Part shown: positions 56,170-64,000 of the stretch, one piece after another
How the letters are laid out: every line of letters starts with the position of its first letter
How positions within the stretch are numbered: position 1 is the stretch's first letter
From: Isoetes taiwanensis
Taxonomy: Eukaryota; Streptophyta; Lycopodiopsida; Isoetales; Isoetaceae
Reading direction: 5' to 3'
Assembly (NCBI GenBank): GCA_021234155.1
Contig: JAJEKV010000011.1
Location: forward strand, 22,768,416-22,832,415
Length of the DNA: 64,000 nt
The notes under the pieces: model-generated
Databases searched by the model: none
What the model was told of the DNA's origin: nothing
The model's input: the letters and a program-made list of their open reading frames with translations, nothing else
Program-made: the position numbers and the translations under genes

Positions 56170-57416
56170 ATTTCTTAGTCGTTGATTTAGCTTTTTTTTT
56201 TTAATGGTCCAACATCCAAGGGTTCACAACAAAAGCCCTCTTTTTATTTTAGGGCTGAACATGCAAGCCTTCTGGAGAGCATTTTAGGGCATTCTTTGCC
56301 CTAAAGCATGGCCATGAACCACTGTTGGGGTTGGCCGACATCACTGCACATCGATTTGAAGCAGCGGATTTGCAGCATATTTGAAGCAGCGGATTTGTCA
56401 AGGCAGATGTAAGTTTTGGGCCTTTATAAAAACTTCTAGGGCGCCAGCAGCATGACAGGCGTTGAAGTGGCTCGCAGCTCACACTATACTCTTTTCTTCA
56501 TAGCTCCACTTCTTCGTATTCATTTTCTGAAGCTTCATAGTGCTGGGCCACAATGCGATCCTTCCAACTCCTCGCCTTCCTCGCCCGGACTTGCCGCTTC
56601 GCTTCCTTGGCCCGGCCCACATTGGCCAAACACAAAACCGAGGACGTTGTCCAAAGAACCCAAATGGTTGGTTTTTAACGCCTTCCTCCTCCTTCGGACC
56701 AGGCTCGCTATTTGCTTGTAATTCCTCTCGACTCTGATATTACTCTCATAATGCGTGGCGGTGGAGCAAAGACAGGCAGGCTTTGCTATCCGCCTGGAAA
56801 TTTGTGGCAATGAAGGGATTTCTTACTTAAGAAGCCACACATCTCGGGTCTGAGTAGAATTTGGTGGAAGTGAAAGGGCTTTCTTATGTAAAAGCTCAAT
56901 ATCTTTTCCTTCTCCCTATTTGCAATCCTGTAAAAGGTCCGCAGGTCCTTTGGGTGCCATCTCCTTTCGACAGTGTGTATCAGACTTAGGTTATTTGTAT
57001 TTGCACTGTGGTTGTTTGCTTATGGAGGTGAAGGAATTCATTATTTTGTGAGACAATTTATCCAGCTGGTAAGATGATTCTTTTTGCATGACATATCCAC
57101 AAACGCCTCTGATGTTGTGATGGCATAACATTTGTGCCTTGCAAAGAATGCAAGTAGGACAGTTCTCCAGATGCCCTGATTGGGGCTTAATTCTTGATTT
57201 CCGATTGGGGCTAAACTTGTTTCCTCATTCACTTATGGGCCCAAATGAAGCAGAAAAAACAGATCAGATGTCGTGGAAATAAAAGTCTGCAGATAGCCCT
57301 AGGTTTTCCATCTTCCATTTCTCACAAATCGGTTACTATCATCCATGGCAATTGTTTATCTTCAGTAACCTAAAGCTGCTTCTTGTGCGTGTCCTTTTCG
57401 TTTTTTTGTGGAACAG
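56170..57416. other. No confident gene; region upstream of NAP1 exons
   Basis: A GC-richer stretch at 56450-56720 has ORFs in several frames but no recognised protein. A tandem CAGCGGATTTG motif pair is at 56362-56397. Earlier NAP1 exons were searched for by eye and not found. Confidence 0.35.
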
Positions 57417-57691
57417 ATGCTCTGAAAAAAGAGGCATCAGGTCCATTTGCCAGTAGAATGGAAGCATTGTCAGTAAAAGTTAAAAGCCGCATTGAAGCGT
57501 TGCAGGATATCCAGGTATTACGGCATTCCAACCAACTTGTATCTGTTTCTTTTAGGCTAACAGGTTTTATTGGAATTCTGATTGCACTATGTTTGTAGAG
57601 ACAACATGATGAATTGGAGGCGAAGTTTAATGCGGAGAAGGCTGCACTAATTGCAAAATATGATAAGCTTTACGAGCCTTTATATTCAAAA
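57417..57691 (+). pseudogene. NAP1: Two exons of a NAP1-family nucleosome assembly protein
   Basis: Exon 57417-57514 (acceptor AACAG before it, donor CAG/GTATTA) reads ALKKEASGPFASRMEALSVK and VKSRIEALQDIQ. Exon 57599-57691 (acceptor TTTGTAG, donor AAAA/GTATAA) reads [20 protein letters not shown] and [11 protein letters not shown], in matching phase. Family knowledge: this is the long dimerisation helix start of NAP1 histone chaperones, where the [11 protein letters not shown]...KYxKLYEPLY motif is diagnostic. The expected next exon (RYEIVNG...) and the N-terminal exon are not seen within reasonable distance, so this is either a fragment or a gene with distant or lost exons. Splice borders look intact. 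Confidence 0.8.
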
Positions 57692-57699
57692 GTATAAAT

Positions 57700-58300
57700 A
57701 ATTCATTGTTCTCTTATTTCTGTTTTTTTGGTTTTGTTTCATATCATTCATTTCTGGTTTTCCTGAGCAAGTTATTAGTATCACATGAGCAAGTTATTGG
57801 TATCACGTGTCGTGTATCTAGATTTTGATCGTAATTATTACGAAATATTAAGGCCTTTTCATGTTTCTAGAATCATTGGTCCGAGGATGACATGCTATGT
57901 TTTATGGAAGATGCATCATCTCACATGTATAATAAAACTTGAGTTGATTGTATAATGATTTGGTATTGTGATATGCTTGGTCTTTATGAAAAGCTTGCTA
58001 CTTAGGACTTCCCTTTTGCTATGTAATGCGAAAAAGGAGTACCGGTAGTTACGGCTTAGAGTTTTGGCTTACTTGCCATGGAAACAAATGAGATTGAAAA
58101 CTGAACACACAAGGGAGCTAAATCTTGTGTTCAATGATATCTCTGTAACATCATTTAAAATGTGTGTGAGCAGAGACCATGCGAGCTTTGAAATATGTCT
58201 TGTACATAATTGTTTTGGCTTTTGTGCAATTATGAAATTCTTACCCCTCTATTTTGGTTTTATAGTTCTACACAAGATATATTGCCATCTCTTTGTTTCC
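57700..58300. other. No recognisable gene
   Basis: AT-rich sequence after the NAP1 exons. A GAGCAAGTTATT(A/G)GTATCAC phrase is repeated at 57766-57803. One 88-codon ORF at 58064-58330 has no motif. Confidence 0.4.
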
Positions 58301-58810
58301 CTAAGGGCCGAAGGGGCCAAATTTTTTTAATACAACAACCAACACAAAACTACCATTAATATAATTAACACAAACCATTGTGTTTAACACATTTAAATTA
58401 AAATCCCCTTAAACCCCTTTGGTTTGGGTGCATATTCACACGGGGTTACGAGTTCAAAGAAGCGAGAGCCCCAAAAAATATACTTACAATACATGTACAA
58501 GATTAACACCATTAAGTACATTCTCTCAAACCTTATAGTAGTTTTTGTAAACCTTAATATACAAGGAGATAAAAATTTGTACATGCATACCCCATAAACG
58601 AGGATTGCTATGTATGGTCTAGATCTTGGAATAAAGGGGTTATATGCCCATCCGACAGCTCTCGTTGCCCGGAGTAACCCCCCGTGTGAATATGCACCCA
58701 AACCAAAGGGGGTTTAAGGGGGATTTTAATTTAAATGTGTTAAACACAATGGTTTGTGTTAATTATATTAATGGTAGTTTTGTGTTGGTTGTTGTATTAA
58801 AAAAAATTTT
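58301..58810. mobile_element. Foldback/MITE-like element with arms of about 140 bp
   Basis: Left arm 58301-58448 and right arm 58674-58810 are near-perfect inverted repeats (for example AATACAACAACCAACACAAA against TTTGTGTTGGTTGTTGTATT). The separating interior of about 225 bp matches 12260-12475. The outer left end CTAAGGGCCGAAGGGGCC corresponds to the palindromic end of the 12.6-kb copy, and the right copy has lost its last 18 bp or so. Non-coding: the 102-codon minus ORF is formed by the repeat itself. Confidence 0.85.
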
Positions 58811-58861
58811 AATACAGTAAATATGTCTAATTTAGTAATAGAAAAAGAAGATGGTTGAGGT

Positions 58862-60236
58862 TCTTGTCTCTAGTTTGACAGCTGACCAATACGATTGGCT
58901 ACTCCCTTTCTTGCTGCTGATAATCTCAAGTCTGGTTTCTTTGTTATATCTGAGGGCCTATTTTTGAAGCAATGATGCAGTTCGGGCATGTGGAAAGACA
59001 AGAGCTTTGCTCCCATAGGACAAGAGCGTTGGGATAGGACGCCAAGAGGATGCATCGGCAGTCCAATGTGGAAAGACAAGAGCGTTGGGATACTGTTAAA
59101 CAAACCTTGTAGCCAGGACCACGCTGGTTGGACCTCAGGACAATCAAAGAGACAATGCTCAAGAGTCTCAACATCCGAAAGACAGAGCTGGCATACTGCA
59201 AATATGCGAGGATCATCGCGATGTCGAAAGGCATTAACCCGCAGGTTCCTGCGGATAACCTGCTACCACAGTACAGAGACTTTAGGGTGGAGCAACCTAT
59301 CCCAAAGCCATCCCCATGTACGACACAAAGTGACATATGGAACCTGTAGGTGCCACCCATCTGGCAACTGGAGGGGCTGTGGTGCTAAAGAATATTTTCA
59401 TGACAGTCCCATGGCACCCTTTCAACAATACCAACTTGCACTATAAGAGGCAATTTTTTTGCGACCTTCTCCCATAGAGATACATCCCAACGAGAGAGCA
59501 GGAACTTTGCCTGAAATTCAGGCCAAGACAATAGGCGACCCGCCTCATACCATGCTTGAATAGAGACAACACCTGCAAGAACCCATCATCTCTGTGTAAG
59601 GGGATGAACTAATGCTGCCAATGGAGGTGCTGAAGGGTTTGGAGGCAGTGGTGCCCACCACCATGGAGTCTCCAATAGGGTGTGGATAGAGGGGCATGGT
59701 CAAAAAAGAAGTCTGACTGCCTCCCATGCTGTCACAAGCCACGCAAAAATGAAGAGGCACTTGGAAAAGGCTGCAGAGTCTGAAATAAAGCCCAAGGTAG
59801 GACTGGTTTGACAGCCTTCTTGGCTAGAGGGATACAGTGACCAAGAGCTTGTCTAAGAAGGCATGAACCAGGAGAGTCATCCTCACTATTCAAAAGTCTC
59901 CAAATGAACTTTGAAATAAGCACTTTGCTCTGCAGTAAGAAGTCCATCATACCCAGACCACCTGCCCATTTTGGAAGGATGCACTTCGACTAAGCCACTT
60001 AACCATAACATCTTCCTCAGTACCCGCCCAAATAAAATTTCGAACTATTGCAATGAGCTCAGGCACTTTGATCTGTGGGGCTCGCAGTAAGGATGCCATA
60101 TAAATATGGGTACTACTAAGGACTGACTTGGCCACTGTAATACGACCCGTAAGAGACCACCAGAACAAGATCCGTAAGCAGTGGACCACCGGAACAAGTG
60201 CTTCTCCAAACCTCTAATGATCTCCTCCACACACAC
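58862..60236 (-). pseudogene. LINE 3' fragment (RT end and zinc-binding domain)
   Basis: Minus frames: 60189-59947 (GRITVAKSVLSSTHIYMASL, ELIAIVRNFIWAGTEEDV), 59950-59732 (SKVLISKFIWRLLNSEDDSP, QALGHCIPLAKKAVKPVLPW) and a zinc-binding segment (VCQLCLSDVETLEHCLFDCP, then QPAWSWLQGLF, about 59080-59200). The same LINE lineage is found at 30.5-32.0 kb, but this is an independent, more diverged copy with numerous frame breaks. No poly(A) end is obvious. Confidence 0.75.
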
Positions 60237-60279
60237 CCCAACATTTGGTCCATGGCTGAAAACAACAGTAAAAACAAAA

Positions 60280-60560
60280 TACGAGTTGTTTTTTTGAAGA
60301 TTTGAAAAAAACCTACACGTAGTTATATGGGGGTGTAGTTTTCCAAGGATATGCTGTAGTTTTTCTTAAGGATATGTAGTTTTTTTTTTAAAGAATGGGT
60401 GGTTTCTTAAGGAGGTGTAGTCTCTTATTTAAGGATGTGTTGTTTTCGCAGGCAGTATGGTTTTTTGAAGGGATGTTTTTTTTAAGGTGTTGTTTTTTAA
60501 GGTAGTGTTTTTTTTGAGGTGTGGTTTTTTAAGGTTTTCTAAGAATCCGTGTATGACCAA
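60280..60560. repeat. Degenerate T-rich tandem repeat
   Basis: Irregular repetition of a GTAGTTTTTT(A)AAGGATGTG-like unit of roughly 20-30 bp, decaying into TTTTTTAAGGTGTTG runs. Confidence 0.6.
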
Positions 60561-60639
60561 GTTGTCCACATGCCATTACTGCCACAAAATGGCAGCATAC
60601 AAGAGTTATATATGCTTGACACACTTCACTAGCATTTGA

Positions 60640-62665
60640 CTTCAAACATGCTACCTAGGCTCCAACATGCAAGGTGGCTCAAACATGCCAAGGTGGCTCC
60701 AACATGGCAACTAGGCTTCAATATGCCAAGGTGGCTCAAACATGCCACCTAGACTCCAACATGCCAAGGTGACTCAAACATGGCTTAAACATGACACCTA
60801 GGCTCCGACATGCCAAGGTGGCTCAAACATGCCAAGGTTGCTCCAACATGGCACCTAGGGTCTCGACATGCCACTTGGCTCAAACATGCCCCTAGGCTCC
60901 AACATGCCAAGGTGACTCAAACATGCCATGCGAGCTCCAACATGCCACCTAAGCCCAAACATGCCAAGGTGGATCAAACATGACATGCGGGATCCAACAT
61001 GCCAAGGTGGCTCAAACATGCCACCTAGGCTCCAACATGCCACCTAGGCTCCAACATGTCAAGGTGGCTCCAACATTACCACCTAGGCTCCAACATGCCA
61101 AGGTGGCTCCAACATGCCACCTAGGCACAAACATGGCAAGGTGGCTGAAACATGCCACCTAGGCTTCAACATATGCCACGTGGGCTCCAACATGCCACCT
61201 AGACTCCAACATGCCACTTAGGCTCCAACATGCCAAGGTGGCTAAAACATGCCACCTAGGCTCCAACATGCCACCTAGTCTCCAACATGCCAAGATGGCT
61301 CAAGCATGCAACCTCGACTCCAACATGCCACCTAGAATCAAACATGCCAAGGTGGCTCAAACCTGCGCCAGCTCCAACATGCCAAGGTGGCTCAAACATG
61401 CCACGTAGGCTCAACGCCGCACCTAAGGCTCCATCATGCCAAGGTGGCTCAAACATGCCACCTAGGCTCAAACATGCCAAGGTGGATCAAACATGCCCCC
61501 GCAGGCTCCAACATTCCACCTAGGTTCCAACATGCCAAGGTGGCTCAAACATGCCACGCCTGGGTTCGAACATGCCACCTAGGCTCAAACATGCCATAAA
61601 TGGCGCTCCAAGATGCCACCTTGGCTCCAACATGCCACCGTGGCTCAAACATGCCACATGGGCTCCAACATGCCATGGTGGCTTAAACATGCCACCTAGG
61701 CTCAAACATGCCAAGATGGCTCAAACATGCCACCTAGGCTCAAACATGCCAAGGTGGTTCAAAGATGCCACGTGGGCTCCAACATGCCACTTAGGCTCCA
61801 ACATCCACCTAGGCTCAAACATGACAAGGTGGCTCAAACATGCCTGTATTTGGATCCAACATGCCAAGGTGGCTCAAACATGCCATCAGGGGGCTCTAAC
61901 ATGCCACCTAGGGCTCCAATATGCCAAGGTGGCTCCATGCCACCTAGGCTCCAACGTGCCACCTAGGCTGCAAACATGCCAAGGTGGCTCAAACATGCCA
62001 CGTAGGCTCAAAGATGCCACCTAGGCTCCAACATCCACCTAGGCTCAAACATGCCAAGGTGGCTCAAACATGCCACGTGGACTCCAACATGCCACCTAGG
62101 TGGCTCGAACATGCCACCTAGGCTCCAACATCCACCTAGCCTCAAACATGTCAAGGTGGCTCAAACATGCCACGTGGGCTCCAAAATGCCACCTCAAGGC
62201 CAACATGCGAAGGTAGCTCAAACATGCCACCTAGGCTCCAATATCCACCTACGGTTAAACATGCCAAGTTGGCTCAAACATGCCACCTAGGCTCAAACAT
62301 GCCAAGGTGGCTCAAACATGCCACATGGACTCCAACATGCCAAGGTGGCTCAAACATGCCACGTGGGCTCCAACATGCCACCTAGGCTCCAACATGCCAC
62401 TTAGGCTTCAACATGCGAAGGTGGCTCAAACATGCCACCCATGTCAAACATGCTAAAAGGTGGCTCAAACATACCAAAGGTGGCTCAAACATGCCGCAGG
62501 GGCTCCAAACGCCAAGATGGCTCAAATATGCCACCTAGGCTCAAACATGCGGTGTGGTTGGAAACATGCCATGTGGGCTCCAACATGCCACCTAGGCTCC
62601 AACATGCCAAGGTGGCTCAGGCATGCCAACTAGGCACCAATATGCCACCTATCCAAGTGGTGACA
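60640..62665. repeat. 2-kb satellite with 19-bp unit (38-bp dimer)
   Basis: About 100 head-to-tail copies alternate between AACATGCCAAGGTGGCTCA and AACATGCCACCTAGGCTCC (19 bp each), giving a 38-bp higher-order dimer with local irregularities. Because 19 is not a multiple of three, every forward frame encodes the same 19-residue peptide cycle (MPPRLKHAKVAQTCHLGSN type), which generates many long spurious ORFs on both strands. No gene is implied. Confidence 0.97.
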
Positions 62666-63488
62666 TGGCATGCCAACTAAGCAAGGCCAAGTTTTGACTA
62701 GGCCAAAAATGAAAAGATGTCCATCTTTGGTCTTTTCATTCGGTGATGTTGGCAAATTTTGGTTGACATGGCTAGATGGTGGTGATGTGGACATGATGAC
62801 TAGGACTTTATGCAAGAAATATGATAACCTTTTAAAATTTTTGGTAGAGGGTTTGGCAAGGGATAGAATAGAGGGACCTTGAAAAGAATTTAAGCCGACA
62901 CCCTTCCCCAAATTGAACCGAGGCCGAGGGACTTTGCGTGGCTTCCTCACCAGAGGGTGGTCGGACCCAGGGGGAAGAACCTTAGAAAGGTTGCGAGAGG
63001 CAGCCTTTCCTACCGATGCTCCTTTGGGCGGGCAAATGCCAATGCCCCCTTCCGGAACTCGATTTCTCTATCATTGTTGAATCCACCATTCAAGTAAAAG
63101 CTGCGCCCCGGCGAGGGTTCAAAAAATCAAAGATCCGATCGGGAGAACTTATCAAGCGATTGAAGCGTCCTACCCGGCCAGGTGTAGAAACCCAAGTGTT
63201 TGTCGTTCGAAGCGTTACAAAGGCTACGGAATGGAGATTTGACTTAGCTATATAAATGCGGAATGGTAAATTTACCCTAGGGGCCAAATTATCACGGTCA
63301 TTTTGGCAACAAAAGAAAACGAACCTCTACATGGCGGTATTCGCAGCCACCTCTTAGGCCAATTGACTCTGAGCGTGTTGGACATGAGCTACCTTGGCGC
63401 TTCTTGGAGAAAGGGTGGTCTTCAGCCCCGGGCGAAACTTGGACTTCGAGGGTAATGTCGATGTTTTGGAGTCCATTGGCGAGTTAGT
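62666..63488. other. No recognisable gene
   Basis: Short ORFs only (for example 62630-62950 minus, 63016-63255 plus) without known domains. Composition becomes GC-richer after 62880. Confidence 0.4.
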
Positions 63489-64000
63489 TTATAGTTAGGG
63501 TGGGAGTTGCCTATCAGAGTGGCCAAGGGGCCGGGGAAGGACCTTTGGGCGAACTACTTAGGAAGGTTTTAAGGGTTTCAGTGATACGGCGTCAACACCC
63601 TCCCTCTCACGTGATGACATTGTGCAAGATCTTTGGAATCGCTAGGATATGGCCTCCAAACGTCAAACCACGTGTCTTGCTAGGTTATTGAAGGGTTTAC
63701 GTTATGGGAGGTCCGCGATTTAGTCGGTTGCACTTCGGCCATGTCCCAAGTGCAGCGGAAGCTAAAACCTCCCAAAATGTAAACCCTTCAATAACCTAGC
63801 AACACCACGGGGTTTTGCGTTTGAGGTCATATCTTAGTCGATTCGACCAAGATCTTGCACAATGTCATCAGAAAGGGTGTTGACTACCGAAAACGGACCC
63901 TTAAACCTTCCCGGGCAGTTTCACCCTAAAGGTCCTTCTTCCTCAAGGCTCCTTGGCTACCGGACAGCAACTCTCCCACTCCAAAACCGAAACCGACTAT
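63489..64000. repeat. Large inverted repeat running off the right edge
   Basis: Arm 63489-63705 and arm 63778-64000 are inverted, diverged copies: CTAGGTTATTGAAGGGTTTA against AAACCCTTCAATAACCTAGC, and GATGACATTGTGCAAGATCT against AAGATCTTGCACAATGTCAT. The loop of about 75 bp contains CTCCCAAAATG / TTATGGGAGG-like complementarity. It could be a foldback element or two head-to-head insertions. The outer end is beyond the window. Confidence 0.8.

Noticed and set aside
60640-62665. CRISPR-like array
   Set aside because: The units are contiguous, without unique spacers, and the genome is a plant's. It is a satellite.
60855-62680. Many ORFs of 60-157 codons on both strands, Cys/His-rich
   Set aside because: They are translations of the 19-bp satellite in different frames, with no independent coding signal.

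Overview
This window is nuclear DNA of a land plant with a large, repeat-rich genome. It carries a spliced plant cellulose synthase gene with GT-AG introns, a plant phytochrome fragment, NAP1-type exons, and nested plant-type Ty1/Copia, Ty3/Gypsy and LINE retroelements. There is no bacterial-style gene packing. The sequence alone does not fix the species. A non-seed vascular plant is possible, but that is a weak inference.

Left part (1-22.3 kb): the 5' end of a Copia element lies on the minus strand with its short LTR (1-1649). It is followed by AT-rich DNA with small tandem repeats, a decayed Ty3/Gypsy pol on the plus strand (about 7.05-9.84 kb), and an oppositely oriented Gypsy gag fragment. 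Next come an arm of a foldback/MITE-like element (12.2-12.64 kb), a truncated phytochrome fragment (14.6-14.9 kb) and a TGTGGTG-rich low-complexity tract (15.2-15.84 kb). Three members of a TIR-bounded element family follow (16.4-17.5 and 20.9-21.9 kb). Two of them contain a long hairpin whose stem shows compensatory substitutions. A 199-codon RG-rich ORF of unknown nature sits between them.

Middle (22.3-45.7 kb): a composite of about 7.45 kb is present twice in direct tandem (22,337-29,782 and 29,790-37,245). It comprises a minisatellite, a LINE 3' end, a Copia integrase fragment, a LINE reverse transcriptase and a gag-only LTR element. An 800-bp tandem duplication, an unrecognised broken coding region and a nest (a LINE inserted in a solo LTR that adjoins another LINE, followed by a Copia RT fragment) complete this block. 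The two 7.45-kb copies differ in a peculiar way: CAG/CTG in one reads CG/CCG in the other. This suggests a base-calling or polishing artefact.

Right part (45.7-64 kb): the one substantial host gene is a 14-exon cellulose synthase (CesA) on the minus strand (46,325-50,584). All catalytic motifs are present. It has one extra G in exon 3, an in-frame 18-bp duplication and an unusual segment upstream of the first catalytic aspartate. Beyond it lie a kinase/peroxidase fragment chimera, two NAP1 exons, a foldback element with arms of about 140 bp, a further LINE fragment, a 2-kb satellite with a 19-bp unit, and a large inverted repeat that runs off the window end.

Only CesA (plant cell-wall cellulose synthesis) looks like an active or recently active host gene. 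Everything else is retroelement, DNA-element or gene-fragment material.
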